Positions 8,076-15,760 of a stretch of 64,000 nucleotides of DNA are shown here, one piece after another. Positions within the stretch are counted from its first letter, which is position 1. Every line of letters begins with the position of its first letter. The stretch comes from Negativicoccus succinicivorans. GTDB taxonomy: Bacteria; Bacillota; Negativicutes; Veillonellales; Negativicoccaceae. Position numbers and translations under genes: made by a program. The DNA lies in contig NZ_JACHHI010000002.1 in assembly GCF_014207605.1 (NCBI RefSeq), positions 77,005-141,004 of the forward strand, written 5' to 3'. Under the pieces are notes generated by a model. It saw only the letters and a list, made by a program, of their open reading frames with translations. It did not search any database and had not been told where the DNA came from.

Positions 8076-9560
8076 ATGAAGAAACGATTGGCGCCGTTGC
8101 TTTCGCTTTTATTGACACTCCCCTGGGCCGCTTGCGCCGCCCAGCCGACATTGGCGGATCAGGCGACGATTATTGATAATGTTTTGTACGGTGAAGCGCA
8201 GTCGGGCGCCATGCTCGATCGCGTGCAAAAAGCGAGCCGTGATGTGTACGGTACGAAGCTCGCGCAAGACGGTCTCGCCGAACAGATCGGAACGCTTTAT
8301 AACGACGTGGTGCGAAGCGACACAACGGAACCGTCGCTGGCGACTCGCGTCAACACGCTCGAATGGCAGCTGCGCAATGAAATCAGTCGCGCCGCGTTAG
8401 CCGATCGGATCGGCGCGCTGGAAACCGAAGTATACGGTGAGAAAAAAGGCGGCAGCCTTTCCGCGCGCGTGCTCGGTTTGGAAAAAAGCATTTATAAAAA
8501 TCGTCACTTTGAATTGCGTGAAGTGGAAATGCCGGCGAATACCGTTTTCCCGATCACGCTTTCCGAAGAAGTAGCGACGGAAACCAATCATGAGGGCGAT
8601 GAAATCCGTTTCACGGTCGCGCAGGATGTATTTGTCGATGATGTTCTCGTGCTGCCGCAAGGCGCGCAAGGCACGGGTGTCGTGACAAAAGTGCAACCGC
8701 CGCGCAGCTTCGGCCGTAACGGCAAGCTGGAAATCGAGTTCAATCAGGTGTTCGGCATCGATGATGAACCGATTGCCACCGTATTGGGACCGGAAGCGAA
8801 AGAAAAATTGAAATATGAAGCGGCGGCGCTGGGCGCGTCGGCGGCCGGCGCGATGGTATTGGGCCCGATCGGTTTGGTCGGCGGGTATTTCGTCAAAGGC
8901 AGCGATGTCGATATGCCGGCGGGAACGGCGCTCTACATTCAGGTGCAGGATACCGTCAAGACGCATGGCGTCGTCAGTGTGGACGGCGCGCCGCAGGCGC
9001 GTAAAAATGATCTCGTCGTGACGGCGGAAAACGTCGCGCAGCCGGGCGAAACGAATGCGGAGGTCAAAGAACGTCGGCGCGAAATGAACAGCGCGGACTC
9101 CGCGTCGACAGGTGAGGTCGCTGATGAAGATCTTGAAACCATTACTTTGCCGAACGAAGCGTCCGCGATGACGTCGGCGGAAAATGCGACGACGGCCGCC
9201 GGCGTAGCGGAAGATGCGGCGAAAGAAGCGGAAAAGGCGGCAGCGCAAGCGGAAAAGCACGCCTCGAACGCGAAAGTAGCCAAAGAAGTCGCGACGGATG
9301 AAAATTCGAGCGATGCGGCGGTAAAACAGGCGAAAGAAGTCGCGGCGACTTCCGAAAAAGAAGCGCATGAAGCGAAAGCCAAGGCCGACGCCGCTGCGGA
9401 AACCGCCAAAGTAGCGAAGGACGCGGCGAAAGACGCGGCCAAAAACGCGAAAGGGAAAATAAAAGCGGAAAAGAAACAGGATGCCGCTGAAGTTACCATT
9501 GAACCGATCAATGAGGAAGATGAAGACGATCTTCCGGTTGTGATTATTCGTCAGGAGTAG
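8076..9560 (+). CDS. Secreted repeat protein with Ala/Lys-rich helical tail
   Basis: 494 aa with an N-terminal signal sequence (about 1-22). Residues 25-140 hold about four imperfect repeats built on (L/V)YG...G.L..R...LE. Residues 150-300 form a beta-rich domain (PANTVFPITLSEEV, VLPQGAQGTGVVTKVQ, MPAGTALYIQVQD) with a short Gly/Ala hydrophobic hairpin (GASAAGAMVLGPIGLVGGYF). Residues about 355-475 are almost pure A/K/E/D, an apolipoprotein-like coiled coil, and an acidic tail follows. It is first of four closely spaced envelope genes (9-bp gap to the OstA-like gene), so it may help envelope assembly or tethering; that is inference. Confidence 0.78.
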   Translation: MKKRLAPLLSLLLTLPWAACAAQPTLADQATIIDNVLYGEAQSGAMLDRVQKASRDVYGTKLAQDGLAEQIGTLYNDVVRSDTTEPSLATRVNTLEWQLRNEISRAALADRIGALETEVYGEKKGGSLSARVLGLEKSIYKNRHFELREVEMPANTVFPITLSEEVATETNHEGDEIRFTVAQDVFVDDVLVLPQGAQGTGVVTKVQPPRSFGRNGKLEIEFNQVFGIDDEPIATVLGPEAKEKLKYEAAALGASAAGAMVLGPIGLVGGYFVKGSDVDMPAGTALYIQVQDTVKTHGVVSVDGAPQARKNDLVVTAENVAQPGETNAEVKERRREMNSADSASTGEVADEDLETITLPNEASAMTSAENATTAAGVAEDAAKEAEKAAAQAEKHASNAKVAKEVATDENSSDAAVKQAKEVAATSEKEAHEAKAKADAAAETAKVAKDAAKDAAKNAKGKIKAEKKQDAAEVTIEPINEEDEDDLPVVIIRQE

Positions 9561-9568
9561 AAGACGGT

Positions 9569-11023
9569 ATGAACAGTGCGTGGTGGTCGCGGGCGGCGCT
9601 CGCGGCTTTATTGGTGACACCGATGGCGGCGCAGGCGACGCTTCCTTCGCCGATTCACAGCGGCGCGCCGGCCGCGGAAGGGGAAACGCATGTATACCCG
9701 ATGCATCCGTCCACGGGAACGGATTGGGTCATTACGGCGGATACCATGAAGTACAACGGCACCGACGGGGAAATCGCGGCGCTCGGCAACACGGTCGCGC
9801 GTTACGATACGGCGCAATTTGTAACGCCCCGCTTGCTCGGCAATCACAAAACGGAAGTGTACCATTTGCCGGATGACGTCGCCTGGACGGACGGCGCGCG
9901 GCAGATTGACCTTGCCGTGCGTGATCTCGAGTACAATGCGATGGAGGATACGGCGGCCTTTGCGAATGCCAAGGGTTACTATTCGCGCTTGTACATCGAA
10001 GCCGGTCGCGGCGCGTTTTCGCAAGGCGCGAACACCGGCATATTGCAAGAAGCCATGGTGACGACACCGTCGGCGGTGGCCGAGACGCCGGATTACCGCA
10101 TCGAAGCGGAAACGATTACCATCATTCCGCAGGAATCGCTGCTGGCGGAAGATGTCAATTTTTATATCAAAAATAAACGGATTTTCCATCTGCCGCGCTA
10201 CCGCGTGAACATGGAGCCGGGACGCAGCAGCAGCGTGGCGTCATTTTTACCGCGGCCGTCGTATAAAGCGCATAACGGTTTCGGTTTCAAAGCGAAGATG
10301 GAGTATCCTTTGAGCCAACGTACCGAGGCGTTCTTTAACTACGCGTGGTACACCAAGATCGGTTTCAAGCCCGATATCGGCGTACGCTATTACGCGCCGT
10401 ACGGAGAATGGAAAATCCATTACAGCAAGGAAGAAAGTCGCTTAAATGACGAATCCGTCTGGATAAAAAAACGACCGGAGCTCATCTTCACGAGTCGGCC
10501 GTACCATTTCGGCGCTCGTCCGATCTACGCGCGGGCGCAGCTCGATTGGGGCGATTGGAAAGAGGGCGCAACGAGCGGCAGTCATAGCGGTTACAGCTTG
10601 CTTTTGGCGACCGATCCTTTGCGTTTGTCGGAGCGCGCGGAACTGACATTGGCGACAGGGTATTGGAAAGATTTTTACGGCTACGGGGATATGGACCGCA
10701 GCAATTTCTACTACGGCGCGCGCTTGGATTATGACGCCGGCCGCACGCAATGGTGGACGGGCGCGCAGATCAACCGACTTTCCGGTGAAACTCCGTATCG
10801 GTTTGACCGGCTGGACTTGGAACAACCGGCATTTGTAGGTTTCAAATATAAAGTCGATCGTCTTAACGCGCTCGGCGCGGAATACACATGGGATCTCGTC
10901 AACGGCGACTTAAAGCACGCGGACTACACCTGGTATCGCGACATGCATTCGCTGGCGGGAACGCTCACGTATCGCGCCAAAGATGACGAATGGCGTTTGG
11001 ACGTGTGGGCGAAGGATTTCTGA
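9569..11023 (+). CDS. OstA/LptD-like outer-membrane protein
   Basis: 484 aa with a signal peptide (about 1-22). An N-terminal OstA-like beta-jellyroll follows (about 45-210; WVITADTMKYNGTDGEIAALGN, YRIEAETITIIPQESLLAEDVNF). The second half is rich in alternating aromatic strands (EAFFNYAWYTKIGFKPDIGVRY) and closes on WRLDVWAKDF, as expected for a short outer-membrane barrel. Full LptD proteins are usually about 750 aa, so this is a compact relative. It is encoded with a secretin, so a role in LPS or outer-membrane assembly is likely but unproven. It overlaps the next start by one base (TGATG). Confidence 0.8.
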   Translation: MNSAWWSRAALAALLVTPMAAQATLPSPIHSGAPAAEGETHVYPMHPSTGTDWVITADTMKYNGTDGEIAALGNTVARYDTAQFVTPRLLGNHKTEVYHLPDDVAWTDGARQIDLAVRDLEYNAMEDTAAFANAKGYYSRLYIEAGRGAFSQGANTGILQEAMVTTPSAVAETPDYRIEAETITIIPQESLLAEDVNFYIKNKRIFHLPRYRVNMEPGRSSSVASFLPRPSYKAHNGFGFKAKMEYPLSQRTEAFFNYAWYTKIGFKPDIGVRYYAPYGEWKIHYSKEESRLNDESVWIKKRPELIFTSRPYHFGARPIYARAQLDWGDWKEGATSGSHSGYSLLLATDPLRLSERAELTLATGYWKDFYGYGDMDRSNFYYGARLDYDAGRTQWWTGAQINRLSGETPYRFDRLDLEQPAFVGFKYKVDRLNALGAEYTWDLVNGDLKHADYTWYRDMHSLAGTLTYRAKDDEWRLDVWAKDF

Positions 11024-11547
11024 TGTTCGGGAGCAAAGTCGGTGCAACGCTGAAACTAAGCGCTCGACGTATTTCAAAATGGTATTATTTGGCAGGCGCG
11101 ACGACATGTGTCGTCGCTCTTTGCATGCTGGGCGCGATGCCGGCGGCGCAGCCGCTCGCCGTGGCGCCTGCCGTTTCTTCCGGCGTAACCCTGTCCGACA
11201 GCGGCGCGAATACGCTTTCAATTTCGCATCGCGGCCATGCGCGCCAACCCTTTGGCGCCATGACGACCGCGGCGGAAATGGGATCGAGCAACACGGCGGC
11301 TTTTGACGCGGCGCAAGAGGAAATTCATTCGCAAGCGGCCGTTACCGCCACCCCCGCGATTATTTGGAACGGCACCATGACCGAAGGCGCGACGACGCTC
11401 GCGTTGCTGACGATCAACGGTGTACCGGTGACATTGGCGCCGGGAGAAAGCTATGCCGGCTACACGGTCACCGGTATGACAACGCGGGATTTAACGTTGG
11501 CGGGACCGCAGGGCGATCTGCATTTACAGCCTTTGGAGGCGCAATGA
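11023..11547 (+). CDS. GspC/PilP-like small secretion protein
   Basis: 174 aa from the ATG at 11023, which overlaps the OstA-like stop; an upstream ATG in this frame lies inside that gene. One N-terminal membrane segment (about 18-38) is followed by a low-complexity linker. A C-terminal domain of about 55 residues (AIIWNGTMTEGATTLALLTINGVPV...GYTVTGMTTRDLTLAGPQGD) has the small beta-barrel pattern of PilP/GspC homology regions. It is translationally coupled to the secretin gene, and such domains normally contact the secretin N-terminus. The family assignment is by pattern and position only. Confidence 0.6.
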   Translation: MFGSKVGATLKLSARRISKWYYLAGATTCVVALCMLGAMPAAQPLAVAPAVSSGVTLSDSGANTLSISHRGHARQPFGAMTTAAEMGSSNTAAFDAAQEEIHSQAAVTATPAIIWNGTMTEGATTLALLTINGVPVTLAPGESYAGYTVTGMTTRDLTLAGPQGDLHLQPLEAQ

Positions 11548-12773
11548 TGAGCGTAGGCAAATGGGGAACTTTGCTGCTCGGCCTGAGCTTGCTTGCCGGA
11601 CCGATTCAAGCGGCGGATGTGCAGGCGAGGGATTCTTCCGTGCGGGAAGTGTTGACCGGGCTGGCGCGGCTGACCGGAGATAACATTATCATCGCCGATG
11701 ATGTTCACGGCAACGTCACGCTGACACTGCATGATGTGACGCCGCAGGAGGCGTTGCAGCTGGTGGCCGAGGCGGCGGACGTGACGCTGGTGAAAAACGG
11801 ACGCACGTGGCTTGTACATGGCACGCAAACGAACGAAAAAGCGGCTAAACAGGCGCGCTCCTTCGCGCTGAATTATGCTGATCCCGTGAATGTGCAAAAA
11901 GAGCTCACGGCGATTGTGCCGGCGGAACAGGTGCAAATTAATCCGGAGAGCGCGAGCGTCATCGTCTACGGTACGCCGCGCGAACTGGCGGAAGTGGATC
12001 AGCTGCTGAAGAAAATCGACTACGCGTATCGGCAGGTCAATGTTTCGGTGGAAGTCGTCGCGGTCAATCGCGACCATATCAAAGAGCTCGGGATTGATTG
12101 GGACTGGTTGCCGCTGACGGGCAGCGCGCGCTATGAAACGCGTTACGAACGCGGCCGCGGCGCGCGGGAGAAGGTAAAGGAAATTGTCACGCCCGACGGG
12201 TTCGGTTCCATTCAATTCGGCAAAACCGTGGCGGGGCATCCGTATTCCTTTTTCTTCCGCGCGAAGTTAAATGCGTTGGTTGCCGACGGCAACGCGCAAA
12301 TTTTGGCGCGACCGAATATCACGACGGTCAACGGCAAGACGGCGCGAATTTTGATCGGCAATAAAATTCCCGTGCTGGTCGATCAGATCACCAATGGTGA
12401 AAAAGTGACGACGACGGAGTATCGCGACGCGGGCATACGCCTTTTATATACGCCGCGCGTCAATGCGGCCGGTGAGATCACGGCTGATGTGACGGCGGAA
12501 GTATCGACGCCGTACCTTGTTCCGGAACTGCGGGCCTACCGTATTACGACGCGCGAAGCGCAAACGACGGTGCGCTTGCAACCGGGCGAAGCGCTCACAA
12601 TCGGCGGTCTGATCGATCGCGAGGAACAAACAAGCGAACGGCGCGTACCGATTTTAAGTGAAATCCCGATCCTCGGACGATTATTCCGCACGACCGAGCA
12701 TACGAAAAATAATGCGGAAATTATGATAACGATTACGGCGGATTTGCTTCCGGAGCGGCCGCCGAAGCCATAA
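11547..12773 (+). CDS. Secretin (PilQ/GspD-family outer-membrane channel)
   Basis: About 408 aa. GGAGG at 11535-11539 fits the ATG at 11547; an ATG one codon earlier (11544) is an alternative. It has a signal peptide (about 1-22) and a secretin/TonB short N-terminal domain (DSSVREVLTGLARLTGDNIIIADDV, about 25-95). One N1-like domain (VNVQKELTAIVPAEQVQI...) precedes the secretin core (LNALVADGNAQILARPNITTVNGKTA, IGNKIPVLVDQITNGE, GEALTIGGLIDREEQ, VPILSEIPILGRLFR). It is short compared with typical PilQ/GspD. No pilin, motor ATPase or GspF-type gene is nearby. Confidence 0.92.
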   Translation: MSVGKWGTLLLGLSLLAGPIQAADVQARDSSVREVLTGLARLTGDNIIIADDVHGNVTLTLHDVTPQEALQLVAEAADVTLVKNGRTWLVHGTQTNEKAAKQARSFALNYADPVNVQKELTAIVPAEQVQINPESASVIVYGTPRELAEVDQLLKKIDYAYRQVNVSVEVVAVNRDHIKELGIDWDWLPLTGSARYETRYERGRGAREKVKEIVTPDGFGSIQFGKTVAGHPYSFFFRAKLNALVADGNAQILARPNITTVNGKTARILIGNKIPVLVDQITNGEKVTTTEYRDAGIRLLYTPRVNAAGEITADVTAEVSTPYLVPELRAYRITTREAQTTVRLQPGEALTIGGLIDREEQTSERRVPILSEIPILGRLFRTTEHTKNNAEIMITITADLLPERPPKP

Positions 12774-12801
12774 CGAAACGCCGAATCGGCGGGGAGGGCA
12801 C

Positions 12802-14718
12802 ATGGCTATGATCAAAGTCGCCGGGCTCTCGAAAGCCTTCGGCATCGAAACTATTTTTAAAAATGTCACATTCACCGTCGCGGAAGGACAGCGCGTCGGC
12901 TTGGTCGGCCGTAACGGCGCGGGCAAATCGACGCTGCTGCGTTGCGTCATGGGGACAATGGAGGCGGACTCGGGCAGTGTCAGCGTGACCGATCAGGCGA
13001 CGATCGGTTACGTGCAGCAAAGCATCGATTTCGGCGCGCAGACATTGCGCGAAGTGGTGGAAACCGCGTGGGAAGATGTGCGGCGCATCGAACATGAACT
13101 CGAGGATCTGACGCAACGCATGGGACGGACTTCCGATCCGGCGCTGCTCGAACGCTACGCGAAACTGGAAGACCGCTTTGAACGGCTCGGCGGTTACGCC
13201 TATGAAACGATGACGCGGCGGATCATGGTCGGTCTCGGTTTTACGGAAGCGGACTGGGATCGCGCGGCGAATAATTTCTCTGGCGGTCAAAAAACCAGGA
13301 TCAATTTGGCGCGCGCGCTCGTGCGGCGGCCGGATTTTTTGTTGCTGGACGAACCGACGAACCATTTGGATATCGCGATGACGGAATGGCTTGAAGATTT
13401 CTTGCGCAGTTATCGCGGCGGCATTTTGCTGGTGTCCCATGACCGCTACTTTTTGGACGCGGTGACGACGGACATTCTGGATCTCGAGCAGCATCGAGTC
13501 ACGTCGTATCGCGGCAATTACAGCGCGTTCAGTAAAAAGAAGGCGGCGCGCTTGCATGCCGACTTGCGCGCGTATGAAAAGCAGCAGGAAGAAATTGCGC
13601 AAACCGAAGCCTACATTCGCAAATATAAAGCGGGCATCAAGGCGAAGCAGGCGCGCGGTCGGCAAAGTCAACTGGATCGCCTGGAACGCCTGCAAAAGCC
13701 GGTGACTGAAACGACGCTCGCCTTTTCATTTCGTCCGGCGACCGGCACGGCGGAACGCGTCTTGGATGTGCAGGAGCTGGCAGCGGCGTATGGGGACCGC
13801 ACTATTTTTAAAGATATTTCCTTTTTGTTGCGTCGCGGCGACACCGTCGGCATCATCGGTCCGAACGGCATCGGCAAGTCGACGCTTTTGTCCGTGATTA
13901 CCGGCGAAAAAACACCGGCACACGGCACGGTCACATTCGGCAATCGCGTCGCGCTCGGCTACTATTCGCAGGAACACACCAATTTACATCCGAGCCGCAC
14001 GGTGCTCGAAGAGGTCATGCAGGAATACGGTTGCGGCGAAGATGACGCGCGTCATATTTTGGGCGGTTTTCTCTTCCGAGGCGATGACGTGTATCGTCTC
14101 GTCGGTCAGCTTTCCGGCGGGGAGCAGGCTCGGCTGGCGTTGCTGCTGTTGCTTTTGGAAGAACCGAATGTGCTCATTTTGGACGAACCGACGAACCATT
14201 TGGATATCCCGACGCGCGAAATGATTGAAGACGCGTTGCTCGAGTTCGGCGGCACGTACCTGGTCGTGTCCCATGACCGCTACCTTTTGGATCGGCTGGT
14301 GCAGCGCACGCTTTCCTTTGAAGACGGCACTTTCCGTGAATATTTGGGCAATTATTCCTATTGGAAAGAAAAGCGTAAGGAACTGCTGGAGACGGGTCGC
14401 ATTCCGATACCGGAGACAGCAGAGCCGCGCAAAAAAGAAAATACGGCGACAGCGCCGTCGGCGGATGTTCCACCCGCGCCGCCTTCGCCGCGCGCGACGG
14501 ATTCTTTCCGCGCGGCACCGCAGGCGGCGAAAAAAATCGCGGCGCTCGAGCAGGAAATCGCCCGCACGGAAGCGACGATCACGATGATTGAGACGCAGAT
14601 CGCGCAAACGGTCGATGCGGACGCGTTGACGGAACTGGCCGAATCGCTTTCGACCGCGCAGGAAAAATTGGCGACGCAGTACGAAAAATGGGAACACTGG
14701 GCGCAAATGCTTGATTAA
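12802..14718 (+). CDS. ABC-F family ATPase (Uup/YdiF-like)
   Basis: 638 aa with two ABC domains in one chain and no membrane segments. Walker A motifs are GRNGAGKST and GPNGIGKST; signatures are FSGGQKTR and LSGGEQAR; both Walker B regions end in DEPTNHLDI, the ABC-F hallmark. The interdomain linker is basic and helical (about residues 240-310). A C-terminal extension of about 100 aa (Pro-rich linker, then KKIAALEQEIARTEATI coiled coil) matches the Uup/YdiF type. Such proteins act on the ribosome. Start codons at 12802 and 12808 are both possible after GGAGGG. Confidence 0.92.
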   Translation: MAMIKVAGLSKAFGIETIFKNVTFTVAEGQRVGLVGRNGAGKSTLLRCVMGTMEADSGSVSVTDQATIGYVQQSIDFGAQTLREVVETAWEDVRRIEHELEDLTQRMGRTSDPALLERYAKLEDRFERLGGYAYETMTRRIMVGLGFTEADWDRAANNFSGGQKTRINLARALVRRPDFLLLDEPTNHLDIAMTEWLEDFLRSYRGGILLVSHDRYFLDAVTTDILDLEQHRVTSYRGNYSAFSKKKAARLHADLRAYEKQQEEIAQTEAYIRKYKAGIKAKQARGRQSQLDRLERLQKPVTETTLAFSFRPATGTAERVLDVQELAAAYGDRTIFKDISFLLRRGDTVGIIGPNGIGKSTLLSVITGEKTPAHGTVTFGNRVALGYYSQEHTNLHPSRTVLEEVMQEYGCGEDDARHILGGFLFRGDDVYRLVGQLSGGEQARLALLLLLLEEPNVLILDEPTNHLDIPTREMIEDALLEFGGTYLVVSHDRYLLDRLVQRTLSFEDGTFREYLGNYSYWKEKRKELLETGRIPIPETAEPRKKENTATAPSADVPPAPPSPRATDSFRAAPQAAKKIAALEQEIARTEATITMIETQIAQTVDADALTELAESLSTAQEKLATQYEKWEHWAQMLD

Positions 14719-14748
14719 AATATTTTTTTGGAAAAGTTTAAAAAAGTG

Positions 14749-14777
14749 TTGACAGATGTAAAAATCGCTGGTAAAAT
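14749..14777 (+). promoter_or_regulatory. Promoter of the tandem T-box operon
   Basis: TTGACA (14749-14754), 17-bp spacer, TAAAAT (14772-14777). The predicted start is about 14784, just before the first T-box. No other strong promoter is visible between the four T-boxes, so one transcript should run through all of them. Confidence 0.85.
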
Positions 14778-14794
14778 CAGTCCAACACCAAAAA

Positions 14795-15009
14795 GCAATG
14801 ACCGGGACCAAATTTTTCGGCAAGGAACTTTTCAGAGAGCAGACGTTCGGTGCGAGTCTGCAAGTCAGTCGGGAAAGATTACATCACTCGTGAGCTTTCG
14901 TCATGAATGAAGTAGTGACGAACGTCGCCGGCGTTAACGGAATGAGAGATAAACCAGGGTGGTACCGCGTAACTACGCCCCTGCAGAGATATTTTCTGCG
15001 GGGGTTTTT
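14795..15009 (+). promoter_or_regulatory. T-box riboswitch, copy 1 (Tyr specifier predicted)
   Basis: Contains the stem I distal motifs (AGAGAG at about 14834, GGTGCGAG), the specifier region GAT-TAC-ATC (TAC at 14880-14882) and the 14-nt T-box AGGGTGGTACCGCG (14956-14969). A CCCCTGCAG/CTGCGGGGG terminator with a T run ends at 15009. Its stem II (TTCGTCA/TGACGAA) is the same as in copy 2. Confidence 0.92.
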
Positions 15010-15028
15010 AAGTACCGCCAATCAAAAG

Positions 15029-15243
15029 GCAATGACCGGGACTAAATTTTTCGGCAAAGAACTTTTCAGAGAGCAGACGTTCGGTGCGAGTCTGCAAGTC
15101 AGTCGGAAAAGAATACATCACCCGTGAGCTTTCGTCATGAATGAAGTAGTGACGAACGTCGCCGGCGTTAACGGACCGAGTAATAAACCAGGGTGGTACC
15201 GCGTAACTACGCCCCTGCAGGGATATTTCCTGCGGGGGTTTTT
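15029..15243 (+). promoter_or_regulatory. T-box riboswitch, copy 2 (Tyr specifier predicted)
   Basis: 234 bp downstream of copy 1. The specifier region is GAA-TAC-ATC (TAC at 15114-15116), the T-box sequence is at 15190-15203, and a terminator with GCAGGGATATTTCCTGC at its top ends at 15243. The GAT-to-GAA change next to the codon leaves TAC intact and gives the canonical GAA-NNN-A context. Confidence 0.92.
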
Positions 15244-15262
15244 AAGTACCGCCAATCAAAAG

Positions 15263-15475
15263 GCAATGACCGGGATCAAATTTTTCGACAAAGAACTTTT
15301 CAGAGAGCAGACGTTCGGTGCGAGTTTGCAAGTCGGTCGGAAAAGATTACATCACCCGCGAGTCGCAACGTGAACCGAGTAGCGATTGCCGTCGCCGGCG
15401 TTAACGGACCGAGTAATAAACCAGGGTGGTACCGCGTAACTACGCCCCTGCAGGATATTTTCTGCGGGGGTTTTT
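15263..15475 (+). promoter_or_regulatory. T-box riboswitch, copy 3 (Tyr specifier predicted)
   Basis: TAC specifier at 15348-15350, T-box at 15423-15436, terminator ending at 15475. Its stem II segment (TCGC...GCGA with new flanks) differs from copies 1-2 and matches copy 4. Confidence 0.92.
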
Positions 15476-15494
15476 AAGTACCGCCAATCAAAAG

Positions 15495-15710
15495 GCAATG
15501 ACCGGGATCAAATTTTTCGACAAAGAACTTTTCAGAGAGCAGACGTTCGGTGCGAGTTTGCAAGTCAGTCGGAAAAGATTACATCACCCGCGAGTCGCAA
15601 CGTGAACCGAGTAGCGATTGCCGTCGCCGGCGTTAACGGACCGAGAGATAAACCAGGGTGGTACCGCGCTGCCGCGCCCCTGCAGGATATTTTCCTGCGG
15701 GGGATTTTTT
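15495..15710 (+). promoter_or_regulatory. T-box riboswitch, copy 4 (Tyr specifier predicted)
   Basis: TAC specifier at 15580-15582, T-box at 15655-15668. The terminator (GCCCCTGCAGGA/TCCTGCGGGGG plus T run) ends at 15710. It is nearly identical to copy 3 up to the T-box, but the stretch after it (CTGCCGCG instead of TAACTACG) has diverged. The structural gene starts 50 bp downstream. Confidence 0.92.
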
Positions 15711-15760
15711 ATCCTCGAAGTAACGCCAAAACGGTTTTTAATAGAGAAAGGATGATATTC

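Noticed and set aside
14877-14882. Specifier read as GAT (Asp) or ATT (Ile)
   Set aside because: Copy 2 changes the adjacent base while TAC stays fixed, and the antiterminator TGGT requires discriminator A, which excludes Asp and Asn. Ile is less likely on register.
14903-15477. Reading frames of 74-94 codons through the T-box array, repeating the same peptide
   Set aside because: They are translations of the RNA elements themselves: they cover the specifier, T-box and terminators, have no ribosome sites and repeat only because the T-boxes repeat.
14795-15710. CRISPR-like array because of regular direct repeats
   Set aside because: The period of about 233 bp consists of whole T-boxes without unique spacers, and no cas genes are present. 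The 35.1-35.7 kb array fails in the same way, as its units are tRNA tails and terminators.
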